The notes beneath the pieces are model-generated. The model worked only from the letters and a program-made list of their open reading frames with translations, did no database searches and had not been told where the DNA came from. DNA of 45,699 nucleotides from Firmicutes bacterium UBA2058. Its GTDB lineage: Bacteria > Bacillota > Clostridia > Tissierellales > Sedimentibacteraceae. The first letter of the stretch is position 1. Each line of letters starts with the position of its first letter. Both the position numbers and the translations under genes were made by a program. Of the stretch, positions 23,820-32,785 are shown one piece after another. The stretch lies in the NCBI GenBank assembly GCA_002332905.1, contig DDAM01000035.1:1-45699 (forward strand), in the 5' to 3' direction.

Positions 23820-25166
23820 ATGATTAAAGATATGACAGTAGGCAGACCTAGTAAAGTACTTTGGGGTTTTTCAATTCCAATGCTTATTAGTGTTATGTTT
23901 CAACAAATGTATAATATAGCAGATGGTGTTATAGCAGGTAAATTCGCTGGAGAAAATGCTCTGGCAGCGGTAGGGGCATCTTATCCCATAACTATGATTT
24001 TTATGGCTATAGCAATCGGTAGCAATATTGGATGCTCAGTAGTTATTTCACAGCTTTTCGGAGCAAAGAAATATAAGGATATGAAAACTGCTATAACAAC
24101 AACTTTTATAACATGTTTTGGGTTAAGTGTGGTATTAACTGTTTTAGGATTAATATTTTGTTCATCTATGATGAGTGCAATAAATACTCCTGAAAATATC
24201 TTCAGTGATTCAGCTTTATATCTAAGAATTTACATATTAGGATTAACGTTTTTATTTATTTATAATATTTGTACAGGTGTTTTCACTGCTTTAGGTGATT
24301 CCAAAACACCTTTATATTTTTTAATAGGTTCATCAATAGGAAATGTATTTTTAGATATATTGTTTGTTACTAAGTTTAAAATGGGTGTAGCAGGAGTAGC
24401 GTGGGCGACCTTTATAGCGCAAGGTATTTCATCTATATTATCCATAATTACACTTTATTTTAGAGTTAAAAGTGTAAAAACAGAAAAATTAGAAAAATTA
24501 TTTTGCGGTGTAATGTTAAAAAAAATAAGCATAATAGCAATTCCAAGTATATTGCAGCAAAGCTTTATATCAATTGGAAATTTATTAATACAGTTCTTAA
24601 TAAATGGCTATGGTTCAACAGTTATAGCTGGATATTCATCAGCAATTAAACTAAATACATTTGCAATTACATCATTTACTACGTTAGCAAATGGGCTATC
24701 TAACTTTACTGCGCAAAATATTGGAGCTGAAAAAATAGATAGAGTTTATGAAGGTTTTAAGTCTGGTATTATATTAGTTATGACTTCAGTATTGCCATTT
24801 TTTATAGCTTTTTTCTTTTTTAGCGACTCTATGATTAATTTTTTTATGAATGAGGACAGTCAAATAGCAATACAAATAGGTAGCCAGTTTCTAAAAATTG
24901 TATCTCCGTTTTATTTTATTATATCAATTAAGTTAATATCAGATGGAGTTTTACGTGGAGCGGGTGCTATGAGGTATTTCATGACATCTACCTTCTTAGA
25001 TTTAATAATAAGGGTTGTTTTATCATTTATATTATCTCATTATCTTAAAACAACAGGAATATGGTTATCTTGGCCAATAGGTTGGACTTTAGCAGCAATA
25101 TTATCATTTGCTTTTTATAAAAAAGGAGTATGGAAGCCGGAAATAAGTTTATATAAAAAATCTTAA
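23820..25166 (+). CDS. MATE family efflux transporter
   Basis: Twelve-helix multidrug/toxin extrusion exporter, 448 residues, of the NorM/MepA superfamily, which pumps out cationic compounds using Na+ or H+. Two pseudo-repeats are visible: the first opens with IPMLISVMFQQMYNIADGVIAGKFAGENALAAVG, the second with IPSILQQSFISIGNLLIQFLINGYGS. Hydrophobic helices cover nearly the whole length. The ATG at 23820 sits 13 nt from GGAGG in a conserved leader-like context. A second MATE gene follows after about 90 bp; the two are not close duplicates. The substrate is unknown. Confidence 0.9.
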   Translation: MIKDMTVGRPSKVLWGFSIPMLISVMFQQMYNIADGVIAGKFAGENALAAVGASYPITMIFMAIAIGSNIGCSVVISQLFGAKKYKDMKTAITTTFITCFGLSVVLTVLGLIFCSSMMSAINTPENIFSDSALYLRIYILGLTFLFIYNICTGVFTALGDSKTPLYFLIGSSIGNVFLDILFVTKFKMGVAGVAWATFIAQGISSILSIITLYFRVKSVKTEKLEKLFCGVMLKKISIIAIPSILQQSFISIGNLLIQFLINGYGSTVIAGYSSAIKLNTFAITSFTTLANGLSNFTAQNIGAEKIDRVYEGFKSGIILVMTSVLPFFIAFFFFSDSMINFFMNEDSQIAIQIGSQFLKIVSPFYFIISIKLISDGVLRGAGAMRYFMTSTFLDLIIRVVLSFILSHYLKTTGIWLSWPIGWTLAAILSFAFYKKGVWKPEISLYKKS

Positions 25167-25212
25167 GGATAAAGAGTTAAGAAACAAACGATTCTTGATT
25201 CTTCATTAATAC

Positions 25213-25241
25213 TTGTGGCGCCACAAACGGCGTATTGGAGG
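25213..25241 (+). promoter_or_regulatory. Palindrome before the second MATE gene
   Basis: TTGTGGCGCCACAA (25213-25226) is a perfect 14-nt palindrome, and CGCC within it can instead pair with GGCG at 25229-25232. The Shine-Dalgarno GGAGG (25237-25241) follows and is 14 nt from the ATG, longer than usual. Could be an operator or a translation control hairpin. Confidence 0.35.
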
Positions 25242-25255
25242 AAAATATTATTTAT

Positions 25256-26638
25256 ATGAAAAAATTTATAGGAAATAAAGCGTTCTATAAAATGGTGCTA
25301 GTGCTACTTATACCTATGATTGTTCAACAGGGCATAACAAACTTTGTTAACTTGCTTGACAACATAATGGTAGGTAGTCTAGGGACCGAATCAATGTCTG
25401 GAGTCGCAATAATAAATCAACTTTTATTTGTATTTAATATTACAATCTTTGGATGTATTTCAGGAGCGTCTATTTATGGTGCACAGTTTTTTGGAAAAAA
25501 GGACCACGATGGAGTAAGATATACATTTCGTTTTAAAATATATCTAGGTGCAATTGTTTGTGTACTTGCTTCGATTATCTTTATTTCATGGGGAGATAAT
25601 TTAATAAAATTATACCTTTCAGAAGGAAGCGAAAGTGGAGGTGATTTGATATTTACACTTTCAGAAGCAAGAAGCTATTTAAAAGTAATGCTATGGGGAC
25701 TAATCCCTTTTATGATTTCACAGTGCTATTTCACTACTCTTAGAGAAACAGGTGAAACTGTAATGCCTATGATAGCAAGTACAATTGCTATATTCGTTAA
25801 CTTGACTCTTAACTATGCTTTAATATTTGGTAATTTTGGGTTCCCTGCTCTTGGGGTTAAAGGTGCTGCAATTGCAACTGTAATTTCTAGATATGTTGAA
25901 ACGGCTTATATAGTTATCAGAACACATAGAAACTTTGATAAATTTATTTTTATACAAAAAGTATATTCAAGTTTTTATATTCCAATAGATGTAATTAAGA
26001 AAATAGTTATTACTGGAACACCACTTTTAATGAACGAGGTATTATGGTCAGTTGGTATGGCTACTATAACACAAAGCTACTCTGTAAGAGGACTTAAGGT
26101 TATGGCGGCACTTAACATATCATCTACAGTATCAAATTTATTTATGATAGTATTTTTCGCAATGGGCGGTGCAATATCAATACTAGTTGGTCAAGAACTT
26201 GGTGCAGGCAATATTGAAAAAGCTAAGGATATAGATAGAAAACTAATTTTCTTCAATGTGAGTATGTATGTTTTCATCGGAGCATTGCTTGCTTCACTAG
26301 CTCCATTTATACCATTAATATATAATACTGAGGATAGTGTAAGAGCCTTGGCTACACAATTTTTAATTGTTTATGCTGCAGCAATGCCTCTTTTTGCATT
26401 TAACCACAGCACCTATTTTACAATGCGTTCCGGTGGAAAAACAATTATAACATTCCTATTTGATAGTGTATTTGTATGGTTAATAAGCTTACCACTTGCA
26501 TTTACATTATCAAGATATACGTCAGTAAACATAGTGCTTTTATACCTGATAGTACAATATTCAGATAGCATCAAAGCAATAATTGGAGGTTTCTTATTAA
26601 AATCAGGAATATGGGCTAGAAACATAATTGATAAGTAA
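25256..26638 (+). CDS. MATE family efflux transporter (second)
   Basis: Exporter of the MATE superfamily, about 460 residues, with the opening IPMIVQQGITNFVNLLDNIMVGSLGTESMSG and a matching second half beginning GTPLLMNEVLWSVGMATITQ. Its N-terminal pattern (NLLDNIMVG) places it in a different MATE subgroup from the preceding gene. I start it at the ATG at 25256; an in-frame TTG at 25235 overlaps the ribosome binding site and is unlikely. Both exporters may be transcribed together. Substrate unknown. Confidence 0.88.
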   Translation: MKKFIGNKAFYKMVLVLLIPMIVQQGITNFVNLLDNIMVGSLGTESMSGVAIINQLLFVFNITIFGCISGASIYGAQFFGKKDHDGVRYTFRFKIYLGAIVCVLASIIFISWGDNLIKLYLSEGSESGGDLIFTLSEARSYLKVMLWGLIPFMISQCYFTTLRETGETVMPMIASTIAIFVNLTLNYALIFGNFGFPALGVKGAAIATVISRYVETAYIVIRTHRNFDKFIFIQKVYSSFYIPIDVIKKIVITGTPLLMNEVLWSVGMATITQSYSVRGLKVMAALNISSTVSNLFMIVFFAMGGAISILVGQELGAGNIEKAKDIDRKLIFFNVSMYVFIGALLASLAPFIPLIYNTEDSVRALATQFLIVYAAAMPLFAFNHSTYFTMRSGGKTIITFLFDSVFVWLISLPLAFTLSRYTSVNIVLLYLIVQYSDSIKAIIGGFLLKSGIWARNIIDK

Positions 26639-26670
26639 TAATTTTTTTAAATACATAAGAGGTGAAGGTT

Positions 26671-28197
26671 ATGCGAGAAGTTATTAATGAAAAGGTTGTA
26701 ATGCAATTTTATTTGGAAGAAATAAAAAATGATGAGATTGCTTTTTTAGTAGGCAGACCTAGATATAAACAAGAAATAGCTGACTATATTAACAAAATGA
26801 TAAATGCTGAAAAGATGAATGAAAAAATCAAAATTGCCTGTGGACTTTGGAAGGTGCTATTTGAGGCTGCTATGTCTTTTATAGACCCTGAAAAACAAGG
26901 TTATGACAAGCTGTTTAGCTTCTTTGATGAATTTGTTGAATTTGAAGAACTAATATTTGCATCTGATTCATTTTATAGAGATCATACTCTACACTGTTTG
27001 TGGGTTTATTTTTTAGGTGAATATATTTATAAAAAATCAGAATTTGATAGTTTTTTATCTGATGTTAAAGTTAAAAACAATGCAATTCCACTTCTACACG
27101 AATTGGTAGAAAAATTAAATCTACAAAAATATTTTTCACATTTAAATGAAATGTATGAAACAGATAAAAATTCAGAAAAATATGTAGATTCATTTAGATG
27201 CATAACTTCACTGGCCCATGATTTAGGTTATCCAATTAAAAAAATAGCAAAAATAAATAAAAGCATGAAAAAAATATTGCCTTATTTTTCTATAAATTCA
27301 TATAATGATTTTTCATTTGAATTTAATAACATTCAACAGCATTTTATAGAAAATTTCATTAATTTTATAAGCTCTGATTTAAGATTTATTTTACAAACTA
27401 ATGGTGAACTAGATTTCTTAAATGAATTAGTTTTTGAAATTGATGAAAAATATAATTTAATAGGATTAAAAGAGGGTGCTATGGAATCTATGACGCCCGA
27501 AAGAATTGAGGCTATTAAGAAGCATCTAAAGTTAATTTGCTATTTTTCGTTGATACCATCAAAGACTATGGCATTTAGCAATGAATTTGAGGAATACCAT
27601 CATGGTATTATGAGTGCATTTTTATTAACTAAAAATTTAAAATCATTTCAAAACATAATATATGTTTATGGGGATAGAATAGAAGATACACATTCGAATT
27701 ACAGCGTTTTAGGTGTAAAACAGGAGATATTATCATCAATCGCCAATCACACTCGTGATACGTTTAGAATAACAAAAATTGAGAGAAGTGAATATTTAAC
27801 ATTTATAGATGAGTTAGAAGAATTTTCAAGAATATCTCGTGCAAGTCAAAATCGTGAGTATGTAGAAGAGTTTTGTTCTTCGTATATATACATGGAGAAT
27901 GATTGGTTAAATGTAGACTTTGTTTTTGAGAATGACACTCTTGATAATTTAAATCCTGAAATAGCATTCAAAGGAAGATGCAAAAGATTCTTAACCCTAT
28001 TTGATATACCTAATTTGTCAGAAAAATTAAAAATTAAGCTTCGTTGTATTGGAAAGCTAGAAAACGATAAAAATACATATCTACTAGAAATAGCTAAAAA
28101 ACATGTTGACATACAAGTAAATGGTGAATCTATGGATATACCAAAATATCTTAAGTCAAATCAATTTTATACTAAAGAGGAATATGCTTTGTTGTAA
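26671..28197 (+). CDS. HD-domain-like protein of unknown function
   Basis: A 508-residue soluble protein. Histidine and aspartate motifs of the HD phosphohydrolase superfamily are spread over the sequence: DHTLH (104-108), LAHDLGYP (181-188), a later EEYHHGIMSA and IANHTRD. Together they could bind two metal ions in an HD or HD-GYP-like fold, but the spacing is wider than in common HD enzymes. No signal peptide or membrane helix is seen. AAGAGGTGAAGG lies before the ATG at 26671. It ends in a strong terminator, 240 bp before the pilus operon. I cannot assign a substrate; a nucleotide (possibly a signalling nucleotide) is a guess. Confidence 0.55.
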   Translation: MREVINEKVVMQFYLEEIKNDEIAFLVGRPRYKQEIADYINKMINAEKMNEKIKIACGLWKVLFEAAMSFIDPEKQGYDKLFSFFDEFVEFEELIFASDSFYRDHTLHCLWVYFLGEYIYKKSEFDSFLSDVKVKNNAIPLLHELVEKLNLQKYFSHLNEMYETDKNSEKYVDSFRCITSLAHDLGYPIKKIAKINKSMKKILPYFSINSYNDFSFEFNNIQQHFIENFINFISSDLRFILQTNGELDFLNELVFEIDEKYNLIGLKEGAMESMTPERIEAIKKHLKLICYFSLIPSKTMAFSNEFEEYHHGIMSAFLLTKNLKSFQNIIYVYGDRIEDTHSNYSVLGVKQEILSSIANHTRDTFRITKIERSEYLTFIDELEEFSRISRASQNREYVEEFCSSYIYMENDWLNVDFVFENDTLDNLNPEIAFKGRCKRFLTLFDIPNLSEKLKIKLRCIGKLENDKNTYLLEIAKKHVDIQVNGESMDIPKYLKSNQFYTKEEYALL

Positions 28198-28222
28198 CAA
28201 CTATAAAAATTATGTAATTGTT

Positions 28223-28253
28223 AGGGTATAACCATTAGAGTTATACCTTTTTT
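28223..28253 (+). terminator. Terminator after the HD-domain gene
   Basis: GGTATAAC (28225-28232) pairs with GTTATACC (28240-28247), followed by a run of T residues. Confidence 0.85.
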
Positions 28254-28299
28254 ATGACCAACTACAGTTATTGTTCAAAACTGTGAAATTATGACCTAG

Positions 28300-28318
28300 G
28301 AAATAAAATGTAAAAAAT
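28300..28318. repeat. 19-bp direct repeat, upstream copy
   Basis: GAAATAAAATGTAAAAAAT ends 2 bp before the -35 box of the pilus operon promoter; an identical copy is at 28362-28380. Confidence 0.7.
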
Positions 28319-28320
28319 TG

Positions 28321-28349
28321 TTGATTAAATTAGAAAAAAATGGTACAAT
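28321..28349 (+). promoter_or_regulatory. Promoter of the Tad pilus operon
   Basis: TTGATT (28321-28326), 17-bp spacer, TACAAT (28344-28349). It lies between two identical 19-bp repeats. The leader to the first gene is roughly 90 nt. Confidence 0.65.
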
Positions 28350-28361
28350 GCTGATAATATT

Positions 28362-28380
28362 GAAATAAAATGTAAAAAAT
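28362..28380. repeat. 19-bp direct repeat, downstream copy
   Basis: Exact copy of 28300-28318, centre-to-centre 62 bp (about six helical turns). It overlaps the first transcribed bases of the pilus operon, a natural place for a repressor or looping regulator. Confidence 0.7.
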
Positions 28381-28443
28381 AGTAATAATATGTAATGGGG
28401 ATTATTATAAGGGTGTACTAAATTTTTAGGGGGATAATTGAAT

Positions 28444-29523
28444 ATGAAAATTAGAGCGGCCATACTTGATGGGGATAAAACCTATGTAAGTAGATTTTTT
28501 GATATCTTAAATAAAAATTATAGTAATAAAATTGAAATACATGCATTTACCAGTGAGGATTCTCTGATATATTTTTTGAAGAGTAATAAAATAGAAATTT
28601 TATTAATAAATGAAGAAATAAAATTAAATATTGAGTTAGACCATAAAATTGTAGTCTTAAAGCTTGTAGAAAAAAACAGCATAGAAAATCAATCAAATTC
28701 AATATTAAAATATCAAAAAATCAGCCTAATCTATAAGGAAATATTAAACGCTTATTCTCAAAATTATAAGGGTTTAATATTAAATAACAAAAACTTCTCC
28801 ACATATATCATATCATTTATGTCTTCTGGTACAGGTTCTGGTACATCTACTCTAGCCTCTGCACTTGCATTAAATCTTGCTAGAAAAGGTATAAAAACTT
28901 TATTTTTAGATTTGCAGTCTTTTGCAACAATTAATTCTATTTTTAATGCAGAAGGCAAATTTTCTATGAGTGAAATTATATTTGCTATTAAAAGTAATAA
29001 AATAGATATAGCAACCAGATTAGAAAGTGCTGTAAAAATAGACAAATCTGGAGTATTTTTTTATGATCCATGTAAAAATCCACTTGAAAGAAATGAAATA
29101 ACAGCTGATGACCTTAAAAAGCTATTAAATGCTTTAAAGGAATTTGGTGACTATGAATATATAATTATTGACATAGACTTTTTAGTAAATGAAACTTGCC
29201 TAAATCTATTAAAATATTCAAATAGAGTTTTTTTTGTTATAAATACTACGGAAGAAAACCAATTAAAGTTGTATAGCATAATGAAATCAATTGAATTAAA
29301 CAGCAAACAAAATAACGAGATATATACTGATAAAATTAATTTTATATATAACAAATTTATCAATGGAAAAGGTAGTCTATACCAAAATGATGACATTAAA
29401 GTTGCTTGTTATATACCTAAATTTAGTGAAGCTGATATAAAGAGCATAGTAAAAGAAATATCTGAAACAGCTATGCTTGATAAATTGATTCTTAAAGGAG
29501 ATAAAAATGAGCTTGATATATAA
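28444..29523 (+). CDS. tadZ: TadZ/CpaE-like pilus localisation ATPase-fold protein
   Basis: First gene of the Tad locus, about 359 residues. An N-terminal response-regulator-like domain (IRAAILDGDKTYVSRFFDIL) lacks an obvious phospho-acceptor set and is followed by a MinD/ParA-type domain. The P-loop reads SSGTGSGTSTLASALALNLA: the fold is kept but both lysines of the deviant Walker A motif (KGGxGK) are replaced. Such atypical Walker A motifs are known in TadZ, which marks the pole or assembly site of the pilus machine. GGGGGA precedes the ATG at 28444. It overlaps the TadA gene by 17 nt, so the two are translationally coupled. Confidence 0.8.
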   Translation: MKIRAAILDGDKTYVSRFFDILNKNYSNKIEIHAFTSEDSLIYFLKSNKIEILLINEEIKLNIELDHKIVVLKLVEKNSIENQSNSILKYQKISLIYKEILNAYSQNYKGLILNNKNFSTYIISFMSSGTGSGTSTLASALALNLARKGIKTLFLDLQSFATINSIFNAEGKFSMSEIIFAIKSNKIDIATRLESAVKIDKSGVFFYDPCKNPLERNEITADDLKKLLNALKEFGDYEYIIIDIDFLVNETCLNLLKYSNRVFFVINTTEENQLKLYSIMKSIELNSKQNNEIYTDKINFIYNKFINGKGSLYQNDDIKVACYIPKFSEADIKSIVKEISETAMLDKLILKGDKNELDI

Positions 29524-30748
29524 TGATTTTTTTCTATCAATAAAAGAAAAGATTGATACAATCCTAGCTACAAATTCACTTACTGACAGAGAGCTTTTAA
29601 ATTGCATAGAAGATTTAGTTCAAAAGGAAAGTGAAGTAGCTTCAAGTTACTTATCAATAAACGAACGTATTAATATAGCTAATAGAACATTTAACTCAAT
29701 AAGAGGATTTGGAATTCTAGACAGCATTATGAGTGATGAAAATGTAACTGAAGTAATGATTAATGGATACAATAATATTTTTATTGAGAAAAATGGAAAA
29801 TTGCTTAAGCTTGATGAAAAATTTGATAGTGAAGAAAAATTGAATGATATTATTCAAAGAATAGTTGGTAAGGCAGGAAGAGAAGTTAATCAAGCAAATC
29901 CCATAGTTGATACAAGACTTCCAGATGGGTCGAGAGTAAATGTAGTATTACCACCAATTTCATTAGATGGTCCTACAGTAACAATAAGAAAATTTTCTAA
30001 AACACCAATGACAATAGAAAGATTAATTGAGTACAATTCTATAACAAAAGAAATAGCTGATGTATTAAAGTATCTTGTAGAAGCTAAATACAATATTTTT
30101 ATAAGTGGTGGCACAGGCTCTGGTAAAACAACTTTCTTAAATGCATTGTCTAATTTTATTCCTAAAGATGAAAGAGTTATAACCATTGAAGATTCTGCAG
30201 AACTGCAAATTGTTGGAGTAGAAAACTTAGTTAGGCTGGAGACAAGAAATTCTAATACAACAGGTGTAGGTGAATTGACTATTAGAGATTTAATTAAATC
30301 TGCCCTTCGTATGAGACCTGAAAGGATTGTTGTAGGTGAGGTAAGAGGCAAAGAGGCTCTAGACATGTTGCAGGCAATGAATACAGGTCATGATGGCTCC
30401 CTATCAACAGGACATGCTAACTCGACAATAGACATGCTTAGTAGGCTTGAAACTATGGTGTTAACAGGTTCTGAAGGATTACCGTTAATTGCAGTTAGGC
30501 AGCAAATTGCTTCTGCTATAGATATAATTATACATTTGTCAAGAATGAGAGACAAAACACGTAGAACTGTTGAAATAAGTGAAGTGTGTAGTGTTGAAAA
30601 CGGTGAAATAAAGCTAAATACTTTATATGAATTTGTAGAAAATGAGGATAGTACGTTAGATAATGTAAAAGGAGAATTAAAGCGAACTGATAATGCTTTT
30701 AGAAACTATTCAAAACTTATGGCTGCGGGTTTTAATATTAAAATATAA
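29507..30748 (+). CDS. tadA: TadA/CpaF secretion ATPase
   Basis: Hexameric ATPase that drives Tad pilus assembly, 413 residues. Signature sequences are all present: N-terminal domain with DEKNVTEVMI-type (SDENVTEVMINGYNNIFIE), PDGSRVNVVLPP, Walker A GGTGSGKTTFLNAL, the Asp box ITIEDSAELQI, the Walker B region PERIVVGEVRGKEALDMLQAMNTGHDG and the His box LSTGHANS. AAGGAG precedes the ATG, inside the end of the previous gene. It is the most conserved gene of the locus and makes the Tad assignment secure. Confidence 0.95.
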   Translation: MSLIYNDFFLSIKEKIDTILATNSLTDRELLNCIEDLVQKESEVASSYLSINERINIANRTFNSIRGFGILDSIMSDENVTEVMINGYNNIFIEKNGKLLKLDEKFDSEEKLNDIIQRIVGKAGREVNQANPIVDTRLPDGSRVNVVLPPISLDGPTVTIRKFSKTPMTIERLIEYNSITKEIADVLKYLVEAKYNIFISGGTGSGKTTFLNALSNFIPKDERVITIEDSAELQIVGVENLVRLETRNSNTTGVGELTIRDLIKSALRMRPERIVVGEVRGKEALDMLQAMNTGHDGSLSTGHANSTIDMLSRLETMVLTGSEGLPLIAVRQQIASAIDIIIHLSRMRDKTRRTVEISEVCSVENGEIKLNTLYEFVENEDSTLDNVKGELKRTDNAFRNYSKLMAAGFNIKI

Positions 30749-30758
30749 GGGGATAAGA

Positions 30759-30821
30759 GTGTTAAAAGACAATTCTTCATCAAATTTTGAAAACGCTTTG
30801 ATGCTACAAAATGGGGGTTGA
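30759..30821 (+). CDS. Possible 20-aa leader peptide between tadA and tadB
   Basis: A GTG codon 6-7 nt after AGGGGAT opens a 20-codon frame (MLKDNSSSNFENALMLQNGG) whose TGA at 30819-30821 lies 4 nt before the probable TTG start of tadB. The stop codon overlaps the region of the tadB ribosome binding site, so translation of one could promote the other. There is no homology evidence; it may be chance. Confidence 0.25.
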   Translation: MLKDNSSSNFENALMLQNGG

Positions 30822-30825
30822 GATT

Positions 30826-31614
30826 TTGAAAAAAAACAAACTTAAATATGAAATTAAGAAAAGTATCATAGGTAATGGAATAGACTATCATACCTATGAT
30901 ATGAAAATATTAGACTATTTGACTGGATATGTAGTCGGCTTTTCTCTTAGCTTTATAGCAAATCAGATATTTTTTGAAAGATTTCTTTTTAGTCTTATAG
31001 TTAGTGCTATTTTTGGTTTTATGGCTATTAATCCATATAAAAAATACTTGATAATTAAAAGAAAGAAAAAACTTTTACTTCAATTTAAAGATTTTTTAGA
31101 GTCCTTAGCAGCATCCTATTCGGCAGGAAAAAATACTCAAAATGCTTTTAATGATGCTCATACTGATATGCGAGAGCTTCACACTAATAAATCTTATATA
31201 TCAAAAGAGATAGAAATTATAGGTATGGGAATAGAAAATGGATTTAATATAGAGGAGCTACTAAATAATTTTGCCTATAGAAGTGGTATTGATGATATAA
31301 AAAGCTTTGCAAATATTTTTGAATCAGGAAATAGAATTGGAAGCAACATGAAGACAATTATTTGTGATACTAAGGAAATTATAAGCGATAAAATTGAAAT
31401 TGAAATGGAGATAAGAGCAACTATTATAGAGAAAAAAACAGAGCTTTATATAATGCTAGCCATGCCATTTATTATAATTTTATCTCTTAATGGGCTTGGA
31501 GATAGTACCTTCTCTGCATTAAATCCAGTGAATATGATTATAAGAGTATTGGTTTTATTTATTATTTTGATAGCATTTTTTATTGGCAAAAAAATTACTG
31601 ATATAAGTACTTAG
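30826..31614 (+). CDS. tadB: TadB-like pilus assembly membrane protein
   Basis: Type II secretion F-domain protein forming the inner-membrane platform with TadC. About 262 residues from the TTG at 30826, which has GGGGG 8 nt upstream; an ATG at 30811 would put the binding site inside the gene and has none of its own. Hydrophobic segments occur near residues 25-65 (LTGYVVGFSLSFIANQIFF and SLIVSAIFGFMAI) and at the C-terminus (MLAMPFIIILSLNGL, VLVLFIILIAFFIGK), bracketing a helical cytoplasmic domain (QFKDFLESLAASYSAGKN). The gene follows tadA, the usual order. Confidence 0.85.
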   Translation: MKKNKLKYEIKKSIIGNGIDYHTYDMKILDYLTGYVVGFSLSFIANQIFFERFLFSLIVSAIFGFMAINPYKKYLIIKRKKKLLLQFKDFLESLAASYSAGKNTQNAFNDAHTDMRELHTNKSYISKEIEIIGMGIENGFNIEELLNNFAYRSGIDDIKSFANIFESGNRIGSNMKTIICDTKEIISDKIEIEMEIRATIIEKKTELYIMLAMPFIIILSLNGLGDSTFSALNPVNMIIRVLVLFIILIAFFIGKKITDIST

Positions 31615-31623
31615 GAGGTATTT

Positions 31624-32511
31624 ATGCGAACATTCATATTTGTAGGGGTTAGTCTTATGCAGATTTTTATGCTTATAATTGGTTCTGTATTAACTGTAAT
31701 GTGGATAACTATATATATTAAATATAACAAGGAATTTGATAACTTAATTAAACCAATAGGTAAAAATGAGTTTTTTATGTCTGATATTTTTTTTATAGGC
31801 TTTGGAGTAATGAGGCTTATAAATTACAACTTAAAATCATCAAGAGCTAAGAAGGCTACTAAGAAAATTGCAGAAATAAAAGGCAGTTTATATGCAGATT
31901 ATTACTATTATATAATCACTGGTGGAAAATTTACATATATAGTAACCTTACTTCCAATTTCTTTTTTTGTAGGTGCTCTAACTAATGATACTTTAATTTT
32001 TCTAATGGCAGTAATTACTATTGGAGCTTTAGTTTATTATTTAGACTTTGAAATAGACAGTGCAATTTCAAAAAAAAGAGACAGACTTTTAAATGATTTT
32101 CCTAAAGTTTTGTCAAAACTGGCTCTACTATTAAATGCTGGAGTAACCTTAAGAGCCGCATGGAATAATGTATCCAATAGTGGTGAAGGAAATTTATACG
32201 AAGAAATGAAATTGACCAGTGATGAAATATCTAATGGTGTAACTGAAGTTAAGGCATATAGAGACTTCGCTGAGAGATGCAATGTTAAAGAAATAAGAAA
32301 GTTTGCATCAACTTTAATTCAGAATATTCAAAAAGGCAATAGAGAGATAACAAATTTAATCAAGGGAATGGCGAATGATAGCTGGCAGCAAAAAAAGTAC
32401 AATGTGAAAATCAGGGGAGAATTAGCAAGCTCGAAGCTTATGCTTCCAGTTGGTATAATGCTTGTAGCCATAATGATTATGATTATAGTGCCTATATTTT
32501 CAAGTTTTTAA
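31624..32511 (+). CDS. tadC: TadC-like pilus assembly membrane protein
   Basis: Second F-domain platform protein, 295 residues. One N-terminal membrane helix (MQIFMLIIGSVLTVMWITIYI), two central ones (FTYIVTLLPISFFVGAL, TLIFLMAVITIGALVYYL) and a C-terminal helix (LMLPVGIMLVAIMIMIIVPIF) surround a cytoplasmic domain with LPKVLSKLALLLNAG-type sequence (FPKVLSKLALLLNAGVTLRAA). GGAGGT lies before the ATG; the gap to tadB is 9 nt. The pilin gene follows. Confidence 0.88.
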   Translation: MRTFIFVGVSLMQIFMLIIGSVLTVMWITIYIKYNKEFDNLIKPIGKNEFFMSDIFFIGFGVMRLINYNLKSSRAKKATKKIAEIKGSLYADYYYYIITGGKFTYIVTLLPISFFVGALTNDTLIFLMAVITIGALVYYLDFEIDSAISKKRDRLLNDFPKVLSKLALLLNAGVTLRAAWNNVSNSGEGNLYEEMKLTSDEISNGVTEVKAYRDFAERCNVKEIRKFASTLIQNIQKGNREITNLIKGMANDSWQQKKYNVKIRGELASSKLMLPVGIMLVAIMIMIIVPIFSSF

Positions 32512-32561
32512 TTCATTTGCTTTATGGCAAATATTAAATAATATGCAAAAAGGAGAAAAAT

Positions 32562-32783
32562 ATGTTGAAAAAAATTGGACAAGGCTTAATGACAGCCGAA
32601 CTAAAAATTAAAAATAGTATTTATAGGTTTTTTCATGAAGAAAAGGGTGGAACAGAAATAGTAGCAATATTGTTGATTATTATTATTTTGATTGCTATTG
32701 TAGTAATTTTTAAAGATAAGTTGTCAGTTTTGCTGGATGAATTGTTTTCAAGAATATCAAATGATGTAAAGACAGATTTGTAA
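32562..32783 (+). CDS. flp: Flp-type pilin
   Basis: Major pilin of the Tad pilus, 73 residues. A basic leader (MLKKIGQGLMTAELKIKNSIYRFFHEEKGG) precedes the type IVb signature: a glycine, then Thr-Glu and a 20-residue hydrophobic helix (EIVAILLIIIILIAIVVIF) ended by KDKL. Cleavage after the GG by the prepilin peptidase at 38459 would leave about 43 residues, typical for Flp. AAGGAGA precedes the ATG. A short dyad (ATTTGC/GCAAAT, 32515-32532) lies upstream. A strong terminator follows immediately, so the pilin mRNA can accumulate over the rest of the operon. Confidence 0.92.
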   Translation: MLKKIGQGLMTAELKIKNSIYRFFHEEKGGTEIVAILLIIIILIAIVVIFKDKLSVLLDELFSRISNDVKTDL

Positions 32784-32785
32784 TA

